Origin: CBDDEC01 sp965226785
GTDB lineage: Bacteria; Chloroflexota; Dehalococcoidia; UBA2979
DNA: 64,000 nucleotides
NCBI GenBank assembly: GCA_965226785.1
Contig: CBDDEC010000004.1
Coordinates: 868,001-932,000, forward strand
Direction: 5' to 3'
Positions within the stretch are counted from its first letter, which is position 1, and every line of letters starts with the position of its first letter. The notes below the pieces were generated by a model. It was not told where the DNA came from and ran no database searches. It saw nothing but the letters and a program-made list of their open reading frames with translations. This document shows, in pieces, positions 7,772-16,425 of the stretch. The translations under genes and the position numbers were made by a program.

Positions 7772-10483
7772 ATGGCGGGGCACCCCGACGAGAGACCCGG
7801 CGGACGGCCCCAGTACGTCAAGGTCGCCGTCAACTCGGGCCGCTCGACCTCACTGACCTTTTCCTACGCCGTCGAACGCGACCGTGAGGTCGCGCCCGGC
7901 GAGGTGGTGCACGTCCCGTGGGGCCAGCGCACGCTGCAGGGCATCGTCGTCGAGGGTCCCTTCGACACGCCGGGCTACGACCCCTCTGCCGTGCGCCCGC
8001 TCGAACCGCCCGTCGAGGATGCGCCGCTCGTCCCACCGGAGCGCATGGACCTCGCCGCCTGGGTGCAGGACACTTATCTCGCGCCGCCGTGGGAGGCGCA
8101 CGCACTGTTTCTGCCGCCCGGCGCCGGTGAGCGGCCCCGCACCTCGATCGTGCGGGGCGCCGCCGCTGTGGAGGACCGCGAGCGCGCACTCTCCGAGCGG
8201 CAGGAGGCGATCCTCGAGGCGCTGACGGAGGAGCCGCGGGAACTCCTGGAGCTGCGGTCGAGCCTGTCGGAGCAGATGCCGGCGCGCGGGTTTGACTCCG
8301 CCTTGCGTGGGCTCGTGCAGCGGGGGCTTGCAGAGCGGCGGTACTTCCTCGATCGCCCGCGCGGCCGTGCCCGGATCGCCGAGGTGGCGCGGCTCGTCGT
8401 CGAGCCCGCCGAAGCAAGACGCTTCGCGGCCAGCGTCGAGGGCCGTCGCGCCTCCCGTCGCGGCCGCGCGATCCGCGCGCTCGTCGCCGCCGATGGGCCG
8501 CTGACGTTCGACGAGGTGGCGCGCGAGGCGCGAGGTGCACCTGCGGTCGAGACGTTGATCGAGGACGGCGCGCTCGCACGCGATGGGGACAACGTGCGGT
8601 TGCTCCTGGACGAGACGGAGACCGCGACGCGGCTGCGCGAGCTGTCGCGAGGGCAGGCGGACCAGTCGGCCGTCGAGCTGCTCGGGCGGCTGGCCGACCT
8701 CGGCGATGCGGGCGAGCTGCCGCTGCTGCCGCTGCGTGGGCTGGCCGGCGAGGTCGGTCCGGGCGCGAGGGAGGGCGTGAAGCGCCTCGAGGCGGCGGGC
8801 CTCGTGCGGGTCGAGGAGATCCTCGACCGGCGCGATCCGCTGAGCGGCCTCGATGTGGTGCGCCGGCCGCCCGTCGAGCTCGTGGCCGAGCAACGTGAGG
8901 TGGCGGCCAAGGTCCGGCGTGCCCTCGACGCCCGCAGCGGCGAGGCGATGTTGCTGCGCGGCGTCACCGGCAGCGGCAAGACCGAGGTCTACCTCGATGC
9001 GTTGCGACACACCGTGGAGCAGGGTCGGCGCGGCATAGTGCTCGTGCCGGAGATTGCGTTGACCCCACAGACGGTGCGCCGCTTCGCCGAGCGCTTCCCC
9101 GGCCGCGTCGGCGTGCTGCACTCGGGGCTGAGCCTCGGCGAAGCCTTCGACGAGTGGCACGCCATCGAGGCGGGTGAGTACGACGTTGTCATCGGCTCGC
9201 GCTCGGCGATCTTCGCGCCGCAACCGGACCTCGGACTGATCGTGATCGACGAGGCCCACGAGTGGACCTACAAACAGCAGGACCCGGCACCGCGGTACGA
9301 CGCACGAGCGGTGGCTCGCGAGCTGGCACGTCGCAGCGGCGCGACGCTGATCCTTGGCACGGCCACCCCCACCGTCGAGGACTGGTACGCGGCCGACCAG
9401 GGCGACTTACGCCGCCTCGACCTGCCGCGGCGCATCCGCCCGGTCCCGCAACCGGGCGGCGGCACACAGCTCTGGCCGTCCGACGAGCTGCCCGAGGTCG
9501 AGGTCGTCGACATGCGCGGCGCACGGCAGCTCTTCAGCGGCGCACTCGTGGAGGCGCTCGGCGAGGTCCTCGATCGCGACGAGCAGGCGATCCTGTTTCT
9601 CAACCGCCGCGGCCTCGCGGGGTATCTGCTCTGCCCGCAGGGCCACACCCCGACGTGCAGCTCGTGCGACGTCTCGCTCGCGCTGCACGAGCCGAAGCGG
9701 CTGCTCTGCCACCAGTGCGGGCGTTCGCGGCCGCTGCCGCCCGCCTGCAGCGAGTGCGGCGCGCCGCTGAGCCAGCTGAGCGCCGGTACTCAGGCCGTCG
9801 AACGCGAGGTACGGAAGCACTACCCGACGGCTCGTGTGCAGCGCTGGGATCGCGACACCGCGCGCACGGCCGATCAACACGAAGCGATCCTGACCGCCTT
9901 CCAACGCCGCGAGGCGGACGTCCTCGTCGGCACACAGATGGTCGCGAAGGGCCTCGATCTGCCGATGGTGACGCTCGTCGGCATCGTGCTCGCCGATTAC
10001 TCGCTGCGGGAGGGTGACTTCCGCGCACGCGAGCGGGCGCTGCAGCTGATGGTGCAGGTCGCCGGGCGCGCTGGTCGCGCCGACCGCCACGGCCGCGTGA
10101 TCCTGCAGACGATGCAGCCGGAGAGCCCAGCCGTCGAAGCCGCCGCCAGCGAAGACCTCGAGGCGTTCTACGAGGACGAGCTGCAGTGGCGCGCCGACCG
10201 CGGCTATCCGCCGTTCCGACGCCTCGTGCGGCTCGTCTTCAGCCACACCAGCGGCGCCTTCGCCGCGGAGGAGGCGAACCGCCTGTCCGACGAGCTCCGC
10301 GACCGCGCGCTGGAATACGCGGCGGTCGAGGTGATCGGCCCGACGCCGCCTCGTGTGGCCCGGGTGCGAGGCCGGCACCGCTGGTCGATCCTGCTGCGCG
10401 GCCGCGATCCCGTGGAGGTGCTCCGTGACATCGAACTCCCGGGCGGCTGGGCGATCGATGTCGATCCGGTGATCGTGGATTGA
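7772..10483 (+). CDS. priA: Primosomal replication restart helicase PriA (enlarged)
   Basis: PriA is the 3'-5' superfamily 2 helicase that reloads the replisome at stalled forks. The N-terminal DNA-binding domain (about residues 10-115) is followed by a long helical, Arg/Glu-rich region with winged-helix character (about 130-360). Next come the helicase motifs: GVTGSGKTEVY with the Walker lysine at 403, and DEAH at 493-496. A Zn-binding region at about 621-661 (CPQGH, CSSC, CHQC, CSEC) inserts in the helicase core. Motifs VGTQMVAKGLD and VAGRAGRADR complete the core. At 903 residues it is about 170 longer than the E. coli protein, mostly between the DNA-binding and helicase domains. Transcription looks leaderless. 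Confidence 0.95.
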   Translation: MAGHPDERPGGRPQYVKVAVNSGRSTSLTFSYAVERDREVAPGEVVHVPWGQRTLQGIVVEGPFDTPGYDPSAVRPLEPPVEDAPLVPPERMDLAAWVQDTYLAPPWEAHALFLPPGAGERPRTSIVRGAAAVEDRERALSERQEAILEALTEEPRELLELRSSLSEQMPARGFDSALRGLVQRGLAERRYFLDRPRGRARIAEVARLVVEPAEARRFAASVEGRRASRRGRAIRALVAADGPLTFDEVAREARGAPAVETLIEDGALARDGDNVRLLLDETETATRLRELSRGQADQSAVELLGRLADLGDAGELPLLPLRGLAGEVGPGAREGVKRLEAAGLVRVEEILDRRDPLSGLDVVRRPPVELVAEQREVAAKVRRALDARSGEAMLLRGVTGSGKTEVYLDALRHTVEQGRRGIVLVPEIALTPQTVRRFAERFPGRVGVLHSGLSLGEAFDEWHAIEAGEYDVVIGSRSAIFAPQPDLGLIVIDEAHEWTYKQQDPAPRYDARAVARELARRSGATLILGTATPTVEDWYAADQGDLRRLDLPRRIRPVPQPGGGTQLWPSDELPEVEVVDMRGARQLFSGALVEALGEVLDRDEQAILFLNRRGLAGYLLCPQGHTPTCSSCDVSLALHEPKRLLCHQCGRSRPLPPACSECGAPLSQLSAGTQAVEREVRKHYPTARVQRWDRDTARTADQHEAILTAFQRREADVLVGTQMVAKGLDLPMVTLVGIVLADYSLREGDFRARERALQLMVQVAGRAGRADRHGRVILQTMQPESPAVEAAASEDLEAFYEDELQWRADRGYPPFRRLVRLVFSHTSGAFAAEEANRLSDELRDRALEYAAVEVIGPTPPRVARVRGRHRWSILLRGRDPVEVLRDIELPGGWAIDVDPVIVD

Positions 10484-10527
10484 ACGCGCCGGCCAGCGCT
10501 CCGGCGCTCGCTAGCGGCGAACGTCGG

Positions 10528-10533
10528 TACACT
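10528..10533 (+). promoter_or_regulatory. Predicted -10 element of the def-yajC-secDF operon
   Basis: TACACT lies 42 bases before the def start and would give a leader of about 36 bases containing the GAGGGG ribosome binding site. No convincing -35 hexamer is seen at 16-18 bases upstream, so this is a weak call. Confidence 0.35.
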
Positions 10534-10575
10534 GACGCTCGTGACCAGCGAGCGACGACAGAGGGGCACAGGCCC

Positions 10576-11082
10576 GTGACGGTGCGCCCGATTCGGTACC
10601 TCGGCGATCCGGTGCTGCGCAAGCCGGCGAAGAAAGTGCGTCGGATCGACGACTCGATCCGGCGGCTGGTCGACGATCTGATCGAGTCGATGACTGCGGC
10701 CCAGGGCGTGGGCCTCGCAGCGCCGCAGGTCGGCGTCAGCCTGCGCGTGGTCGTCTTCGGCATGCCGGGCGAAGAGCCGTTCCCGCTGATCAACCCCGTG
10801 GTCGTGCGCCGTGCCGGCGAACGGCGTCTCGACGAAGGATGCCTGTCCGTACCCGGCTACCGCGGGCCGGTCACACGCGCGCAGCGAGTCACGATCAAGG
10901 GCCTCAACGTCGACGGCAAAGAAGTGCGCTTCCGCGAGGAGGACACCGTGCTGGCACAGGCGTTCGAGCACGAGACCGACCACGTCAACGGCACGCTCTA
11001 CATCGACCGGCTCGACTCGAAGGACGACCTGATCAAACTGTCGGACCTGGCGCCCGCCTCGGCGGACCAGTCTGAGTCGTAG
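10576..11082 (+). CDS. def: Peptide deformylase
   Basis: This metalloenzyme removes the formyl group from nascent N-terminal formylmethionine. With the GTG start at 10576 it has 168 residues, the usual size. GAGGGG about 9 bases upstream supports this start over a TTG at 10480, which would add a non-conserved N-terminus. The three catalytic motifs are complete: GVGLAAPQ at residues 44-51, EGCLS at 87-91 (Cys is a metal ligand), and HETDH at 132-136 (two His ligands and the catalytic Glu). It heads a plus-strand run with yajC and secDF. Its partner fmt is 35 kb away, on the other strand. Confidence 0.95.
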   Translation: MTVRPIRYLGDPVLRKPAKKVRRIDDSIRRLVDDLIESMTAAQGVGLAAPQVGVSLRVVVFGMPGEEPFPLINPVVVRRAGERRLDEGCLSVPGYRGPVTRAQRVTIKGLNVDGKEVRFREEDTVLAQAFEHETDHVNGTLYIDRLDSKDDLIKLSDLAPASADQSES

Positions 11083-11090
11083 GAGGCCCC

Positions 11091-11459
11091 GTGGACCCCG
11101 TCATCCTGATCCTGCTCTTCGCGGTTGCGGCCTTCTACTTCATCCTGCTGCGACCCGTCCTCAATCAGCAGCGCGCCCGCCGCGCCTCGATCGCCGGGCT
11201 CGAGGTCGGCGACGAGGTCATGACCACCTCCGGCTTCTACGCAGTCATCGACGAGATCAACACGGTCGAGGACGGTCCGATGGAGATCGTCTTCGAGCTG
11301 GCCGACGACGTCTTCGTGCGCGGCACCCCAGACGCGATCGTGCAGGTCGTGGGGCACGAGGAACCAGATGAGGGCGGAGACGCGGGGGACGGGCTCGACG
11401 CCGAGCCTTCGGCCGGTGAGGATGGTGGGGACGAAGGTCAGGAGCGGAGCGACGACTGA
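11091..11459 (+). CDS. yajC: Preprotein translocase accessory subunit YajC
   Basis: YajC is a small single-span inner membrane protein that associates with SecDF. The 122 residues begin with one membrane segment (VILILLFAVAAFYFILLRPV) and continue with the family motif RARRASIAGLEVGDEVMTTSGFYAVI. The tail after residue 85 is acidic and Gly-rich and is not conserved in the family. The GTG start is preceded by TAGGAGG at 8 bases spacing. It sits between def and secD, an ordinary yajC-secD-secF order. Confidence 0.93.
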   Translation: MDPVILILLFAVAAFYFILLRPVLNQQRARRASIAGLEVGDEVMTTSGFYAVIDEINTVEDGPMEIVFELADDVFVRGTPDAIVQVVGHEEPDEGGDAGDGLDAEPSAGEDGGDEGQERSDD

Positions 11460-11515
11460 GGACTGAACCCCGCCACCCGGAGGACTCCCCCACGACAAGG
11501 AAGTTACCCCGCTAG

Positions 11516-12949
11516 ATGCCCTCGCTCTCTCGTCTCATGCCGTTGATCGGCATCGCTATCTTGGCTGGCGCTGCGCTCGTGATCGTGTGGCCGAGCGAGC
11601 CTGACCGCTTTCTCCCGGACGCCGTGCCGTGGCCCAAGGGGCAGGGCGTCTCGATTGGCAGCTTCGAGCGCGAGACGATGCGCCTCGGCCTCGACCTGCA
11701 GGGCGGGACACGGCTCCTGCTACGCGCAGAGGCGCCCGAGGGCTTCACAGGCGACATCAGCGATGCGCTGGACGGCACGGTGCGTGTGCTGCGCCGCCGC
11801 GTCGACGCTTCCGGTGTGTCGGAGCCAGAGATCACGAAGCAGGGCGAGCAGAACATCTCGGTCCAGCTCCCCGGCCTGACGATCGACGAGGCTCGATCGC
11901 TCCTCGGACGCACGGCACAGCTGCGCTTCTGCGAGGCGGCAACGGCGCAGATCGACACCTTCGGCGCTTGCGACAGCTCGGGCCGGTGGCAGCAGGCATT
12001 CGGCACGATCGCTGGCCAGCCGGTGGCGCTGACCGGCCGGTTCCTCAAGTCGAACGCCTTCGTCGCGACGGACCAGCTCGGGCTGCCGTCGGTCAGCTTC
12101 GAGCTTCAGAACGAGGGACCGGAGCTGTTCCAGCAGATCACGACCCGCCTTGTCGGCGAGCAGATGGCGATCTTCCTCGACGCGGAGCTGCTTTCCGCGC
12201 CCGTAATCCAGACGGTCATTCGCGATCAGGGACAGATCACCGGCCTCAGCTTCGAGCGCGCGCAGGACCTCGTGATCCAGCTGAACGCTGGTGCGCTCCC
12301 CCTCCAACTGACCGTGCTGCAGGAACAGACGGTCGACGCGACGCTCGGCGAGGATTCGGTGCGACGCAGCGTGCTGGCGGGCGAGATCGGGCTGATCCTC
12401 GTCGCGTTGTACATGGTGCTCTATTACCGCCTGCCCGGCGTCGTCGCGGTGCTGGCCCTGGCGTCCTACACGGTGCTGACGATGGCCGTGTTCAAGTTGA
12501 TCCCAGTCACGCTCACGCTCGCTGGCATCGGAGCGTTCGTGCTCTCGGTCGGTATGGCCGTGGATGCGAACATCCTGATCTTCGAGCGGATGAAGGAGGA
12601 GATGCGCGCGGGGCGGTCCTACGCCGCTTCGATCGAGAGCGGCTTCCGCCGCGCCTGGCCGTCGATCCGTGACTCCAACGTAGCCACGCTGATCACCACG
12701 GGCATCCTCTTCGCTCTCGGCGGCGGCATCGAGCTGCCCGGGCTCGGCACGTTCGACGCACCGCTGGTGCAGGGCTTTGCCATCACGCTGGCCATCGGCG
12801 TGCTCGTCTCGATGTTCTCGGCGATCGTGGTCACGAGGTCGATCATGCGTGCCTTCGTCGGTACACCGCTGGCGCGCCGGACTGACTGGATCGTCACCGA
12901 CCTTGACGAGGGCTCACAGCTCGAACTAGCCGAGGAGCGCCAGGACTGA
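11516..12949 (+). CDS. secD: Protein translocase subunit SecD
   Basis: SecD works with SecF as a proton-driven RND-type partner of SecYEG that pulls preproteins across the membrane. At 477 residues it has the short SecD architecture. One N-terminal span comes first, then LRLGLDLQGGTRLLL, the family hallmark. An extracytoplasmic P1-type domain follows (VLRRRVDASGVSEPEI), then a cluster of five spans starting near residue 285. That cluster contains VGMAVDANILIFERMKEE, which carries the conserved Asp-Asn of the proton path. It is preceded by AAGGAAG and overlaps secF by one base. Confidence 0.96.
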   Translation: MPSLSRLMPLIGIAILAGAALVIVWPSEPDRFLPDAVPWPKGQGVSIGSFERETMRLGLDLQGGTRLLLRAEAPEGFTGDISDALDGTVRVLRRRVDASGVSEPEITKQGEQNISVQLPGLTIDEARSLLGRTAQLRFCEAATAQIDTFGACDSSGRWQQAFGTIAGQPVALTGRFLKSNAFVATDQLGLPSVSFELQNEGPELFQQITTRLVGEQMAIFLDAELLSAPVIQTVIRDQGQITGLSFERAQDLVIQLNAGALPLQLTVLQEQTVDATLGEDSVRRSVLAGEIGLILVALYMVLYYRLPGVVAVLALASYTVLTMAVFKLIPVTLTLAGIGAFVLSVGMAVDANILIFERMKEEMRAGRSYAASIESGFRRAWPSIRDSNVATLITTGILFALGGGIELPGLGTFDAPLVQGFAITLAIGVLVSMFSAIVVTRSIMRAFVGTPLARRTDWIVTDLDEGSQLELAEERQD

Positions 12950-14241
12950 TGCGCACCGACGACGGCGGGATCAATCTGGTCGGCCTGCGCCCGATCCTGT
13001 TCGCAATCAGCGGCATGGCGGTGCTGATCTCGGTGGTCCTGCTCGCGATCCCGCCCACGCTTGTCCCCGGCATCGAGTTCACGGCCGGCACCACCACACT
13101 CATTCGCTTCGATGCGCCCGTTACCCAGTCCGAGTTGCGGGCTGTGTACGACGACCTGGGACACGACGAGGCGCGCATCCAGTCGACGGGCGCGGGCGAG
13201 TTCTTGATCCGCACGAGTGAGCTGGATGTACCGCCGGGTTCCTTCACGGAGGTCGCCCCCGACCCGACCGACGCGATCGTGCCCCCCGGGCCGAGCCCCG
13301 CGCAGGAGATCGGCACCGTCCTGCTCGGCGCCGAGGACCTCGAGGCGGGGACCGAGGTGCTGCTGCGCACGCCCTCGTTCGGTGACAGCTGCGAGTTTGG
13401 CGGCGTGGCCGGGCGGCATCCGGCTGGTACGGTCGCGACTGTCGCTGAGAACCTCATCTGCGGGGACGGCATCACCTTCCGCGTCGTCGTAGGCGAGGAC
13501 GTCGGTCTGATCCGCGAGGCCGACACGCACGACTTCACGCCGCCGCCGGCGCCCGAGCCGGAGCCACCGGTGGCGCAGGGAGCCGGCGAGCGCACCGAGA
13601 TCGAGACGCGCCTGTTCGAGGAGTTCGGCAACTTCGAAGTCCTCGAGTTTGCGAGCGTCTCCGCGGTCGTCTCCCGGGTCGCCGTCCGCAACGCCACGAT
13701 CGCGGTGATCGTGGCCTCGCTCTTCATCATGGCCTACGTCGCGTTCGCCTTCTCCTCGGTTCCGAGGCCGTTCCGCTATGCGACGTGCGCGATCATCGCG
13801 CTGGTGCATGACGTGGTGATCGTGCTGGGCGCGTTCTCGCTCTTCGGCAAGCTGTTCGGCCTCGAGATCAATCTGATGTTCGTAACGGGCCTGCTGACGG
13901 TGATCGGCTTCTCGGTCCACGACTCGATCGTGGTCTTCGACCGCATCCGCGAGAATGTGGTCGGTTCACCGAACGCGCCGCTCTCCGACAACGTGAACGC
14001 CGCGCTGCTGCAGACCATGGCGAGATCGCTCAACACGTCGCTGACGCTGCTGGTGACGGTGATAGCCCTGCTCACGCTCGGCGGCGTCACGATCCAGGCG
14101 TTCCTGCTGGTCATCCTCGTCGGCGTGATCGCGGGGACCTACTCGAGCATCGCGGTCGCGGCGCAGCTCCTGGTGGCGTGGGACGAGGGCGACATCGGCC
14201 GGCTCTTCCGCAGACGCCGCGAGGCCAGCGAGGCGGCCTGA
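12949..14241 (+). CDS. secF: Protein translocase subunit SecF with enlarged periplasmic domain
   Basis: SecF is the partner of SecD. The N-terminus has one span, then GIEFTAGTTTLIRFD, which matches the family's GIDFxGG signature with a substitution. The C-terminal five-span block includes VTGLLTVIGFSVHDSIVVFDRIREN, with the conserved Asp of the proton path. SecF proteins are usually about 300-320 residues, but this one has 430. The extra length is a Pro/Gly-rich extracytoplasmic insertion at about residues 95-205, with two isolated Cys (SCEFGG, NLICGDG) that could form a disulfide. The start overlaps the secD stop as TGATG. Confidence 0.95.
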   Translation: MRTDDGGINLVGLRPILFAISGMAVLISVVLLAIPPTLVPGIEFTAGTTTLIRFDAPVTQSELRAVYDDLGHDEARIQSTGAGEFLIRTSELDVPPGSFTEVAPDPTDAIVPPGPSPAQEIGTVLLGAEDLEAGTEVLLRTPSFGDSCEFGGVAGRHPAGTVATVAENLICGDGITFRVVVGEDVGLIREADTHDFTPPPAPEPEPPVAQGAGERTEIETRLFEEFGNFEVLEFASVSAVVSRVAVRNATIAVIVASLFIMAYVAFAFSSVPRPFRYATCAIIALVHDVVIVLGAFSLFGKLFGLEINLMFVTGLLTVIGFSVHDSIVVFDRIRENVVGSPNAPLSDNVNAALLQTMARSLNTSLTLLVTVIALLTLGGVTIQAFLLVILVGVIAGTYSSIAVAAQLLVAWDEGDIGRLFRRRREASEAA

Positions 14242-14261
14242 GCCGCAGTCCGCCGTCTACG

Positions 14262-16103
14262 TCACACCAGCACGCGAGCATCGCCCTGACGACGGGTCAC
14301 GCCTCGGCGGTCGAGCGTTTCGAGAACCGCCTGCGCGGTGCGTCGATTCGTTTCGAGGGCATCTCGTGCATCGGCGAGCGTGACCTCACCGTGCTCTCGG
14401 ATGAGCGCCTCGATCTGCGCCTGCGCAGCGTCGAAGGCCGCGCGCGCGATCACGACGCCGTCGCCACAGTCGACCGCGCGCCCGGCGCCCTCGAGGTGCG
14501 CCACCACCTCAGCGTCGGCGTTGAGGCGCGGCGGTTGCGCGCCGCCAGCGTCGAGGGCGCTTGCGACCTCCTCGATCGCGGCCTGCTGCGCCGGGCTGGG
14601 CGATGGCGTCCAACCAGCATCAACGACGCCGTCCCGCTCGGCGACGAGGTCGGGCGCGAGCGCGCGCAGGACCGCGCCGAAGGCGCGTGGCGCGAGGCCG
14701 AGGCGGCTGCGCAGCTCCTCGCGCGGCATCGCGAAGCGCAGCGGGAAGTCCTGGTGATACTGGGCGAGGGCGTTGGCTGCGCCTGCACGGACGCCGGCGA
14801 GGCCGGTGGCAGAGAGGTAGAGGGGCGCTCCGCCCTCGACCGGCAGGGCGAAGACGGTCCCTGCCTCGACTAGCTCTATGAGCGTGGTGTCGAGTTCCTC
14901 GCGAGCCAGTTCGATATTCCCCGCGAAGTCGTCGAGTGGGGCCGGTTCCGCGCCTCCGAGCGCGGCCAGCACTCGCGCCTCAGGCGTGCCGGCGGCACGC
15001 GCCTCGATGCGAGCGATGGTCTCCGCCGACGAACGGCGATGCCGTGGCGGATTGACCTCGATGATGCGCCCACCGGCGATGGTCTCGTCTGAGACGCGGA
15101 GCACGAAGAGGTCGCCCGGCACGGCAGCGACCGGCTCGGACAGCACGATCTGCGCCCAGCCCTCCTCGCTGGCGGCGATCGCGTCGCCTTCGAGGATCCG
15201 CACCCGGGCCTGCACGTCGGCAGCGCCCACGTGGAGCGCGACCCGCAGGTTGTGTCGCAGCGCCCGGTGCTCGAGCACCCGCACGCGGGCGTCCAGGGCG
15301 GTGACCGTCTGCAGCCGCCCGGGCGCCGCGAGCACCTGCCCGCGATGCACGTCATCGAGGTCGACGCCGGCGAGGTTCACGGCGACGCGGCTTCCGGGCT
15401 GGGCCTCATCGACGGCCTGTTGATGCGTTTGCAGCCCCCGGATGCGCGCCGTGTCGCCGCCGGGCGTGAGTTCGACCGAGTCTCCGACGCGCAGACGGCC
15501 GTCGAGCAGCGTGCCGGTGACGACCGTGCCGAAACCGGACATCGTGAACACGCGATCGACGCCGAGGCGGGGTCTGCCGATGTCGCGCGGTTCCTCGACC
15601 GCGTCCAGCGCGGAGTCGAGCGTCGAGCGCAGCTCGTCGAGGCCGTCGCCGCTCACGCTCGATACCTCGACGATTGGCGCATCGGCGAGGCGGGTGGGCT
15701 CGAGGATGCTGCGCACCTCCCCGGCGACGAGCTCCGACCAGTCCCCGTCCACCAGGTCGCGCTTCGTCAGCGCGACGACGGCGTGTTCCACCTCGAGCAG
15801 ATCGAGGATCTCCAGGTGTTCCCGCGTCTGCGGCATCACCCCCTCGTCGGCCGCGATCACCAGCAGGGCGAGGTCGATGCCGCCGGCGCCGGCCAGCATG
15901 TGACGGACAAAGCGAACGTGGCCGGGCACGTCGATGATCGAGATCTCGCGGCCAGAGGGCAGCGTCATCCACGCGAACCCGAGCTCGATCGTGAGCCCAC
16001 GTTCCTGCTCCTCGCGGAGCCGGTCGGGGTTGATGCCGGTTAGTGCCTGGATGAGGGCGGACTTGCCGTGGTCGACGTGTCCAGCCGTCCCGACGACGAA
16101 CAT
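14262..16103 (-). CDS. selB: Selenocysteine-specific translation elongation factor SelB
   Basis: SelB is the dedicated EF-Tu-like GTPase that carries Sec-tRNA(Sec) to UGA codons followed by a SECIS hairpin. Starting at the ATG at 16103 it has 613 residues. GTPase motifs are GHVDHGKS (8-15), DVPGH (58-62) and TKRD (113-116, usual for SelB). After EF-Tu-like domains 2 and 3 comes a C-terminal half of winged-helix repeats, the mRNA-hairpin binding part, ending ETNRRTAQAVLETLDRRGVTRRQGDARVLV. An upstream ATG at 16112 is unlikely because it overlaps the -10 element TACAAT, which lies 7 bases before 16103. The gene follows hemW and a zinc-ribbon gene. Its presence shows that the organism decodes UGA as selenocysteine. 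Confidence 0.95.
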   Translation of the reverse strand: MFVVGTAGHVDHGKSALIQALTGINPDRLREEQERGLTIELGFAWMTLPSGREISIIDVPGHVRFVRHMLAGAGGIDLALLVIAADEGVMPQTREHLEILDLLEVEHAVVALTKRDLVDGDWSELVAGEVRSILEPTRLADAPIVEVSSVSGDGLDELRSTLDSALDAVEEPRDIGRPRLGVDRVFTMSGFGTVVTGTLLDGRLRVGDSVELTPGGDTARIRGLQTHQQAVDEAQPGSRVAVNLAGVDLDDVHRGQVLAAPGRLQTVTALDARVRVLEHRALRHNLRVALHVGAADVQARVRILEGDAIAASEEGWAQIVLSEPVAAVPGDLFVLRVSDETIAGGRIIEVNPPRHRRSSAETIARIEARAAGTPEARVLAALGGAEPAPLDDFAGNIELAREELDTTLIELVEAGTVFALPVEGGAPLYLSATGLAGVRAGAANALAQYHQDFPLRFAMPREELRSRLGLAPRAFGAVLRALAPDLVAERDGVVDAGWTPSPSPAQQAAIEEVASALDAGGAQPPRLNADAEVVAHLEGAGRAVDCGDGVVIARAAFDAAQAQIEALIREHGEVTLADARDALETNRRTAQAVLETLDRRGVTRRQGDARVLV

Positions 16104-16110
16104 GGCGGGC

Positions 16111-16116
16111 ATTGTA
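16111..16116 (-). promoter_or_regulatory. Leaderless -10 element of selB
   Basis: On the minus strand TACAAT ends 7 bases before the ATG at 16103 and overlaps the alternative ATG at 16112. This implies transcription starting at, or next to, the second ATG. Confidence 0.5.
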
Positions 16117-16145
16117 GCCGCCGCGCTCGCGGTACTGCAGCGCGA

Positions 16146-16424
16146 TTAATCGAGGACGCGATGCCCCTCGAGCGTCGCGCGCTGACAGGCGGGGCAGCGC
16201 GCAGGCAGGTCGTCCCGCGGCACGATCTCGCGCGTCCCGGAGACGCCGACCCAGATGTCGTCGCGCAGCCTCAGCGAGCGGTCGGGTGTGCCTAGCTCGC
16301 CGCTGGCCGCGGGTCGGCGCTCCTCCTCGACACGGCGCGCAATCTCCGCCTCGCTCATCGCACCCTCGCGCCGTACGAGTACTTCGCGACCGCAGTGCGT
16401 GCAGCGGTAGACATCGACCGTCAT
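16146..16424 (-). CDS. Small zinc-ribbon protein of unknown function
   Basis: The 92-residue product begins MTVDVYRCTHCGREVLVRREG and ends with CPACQRATLEGHRVLD. The two CxxC pairs (about residues 8-11 and 77-80) can form one zinc ribbon, with an intervening charged segment (MSEAEIARRVEEERRP). I do not recognise the family; FmdB-like or rubredoxin-like zinc ribbons are the nearest idea. The gene starts 1 base after the hemW stop and ends 42 bases before the selB start, all on the same strand, so it is probably co-transcribed with hemW. Coding potential rests on its tight spacing, the paired Cys and its high-GC codon use. Confidence 0.6.
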   Translation of the reverse strand: MTVDVYRCTHCGREVLVRREGAMSEAEIARRVEEERRPAASGELGTPDRSLRLRDDIWVGVSGTREIVPRDDLPARCPACQRATLEGHRVLD

Positions 16425-16425
16425 C

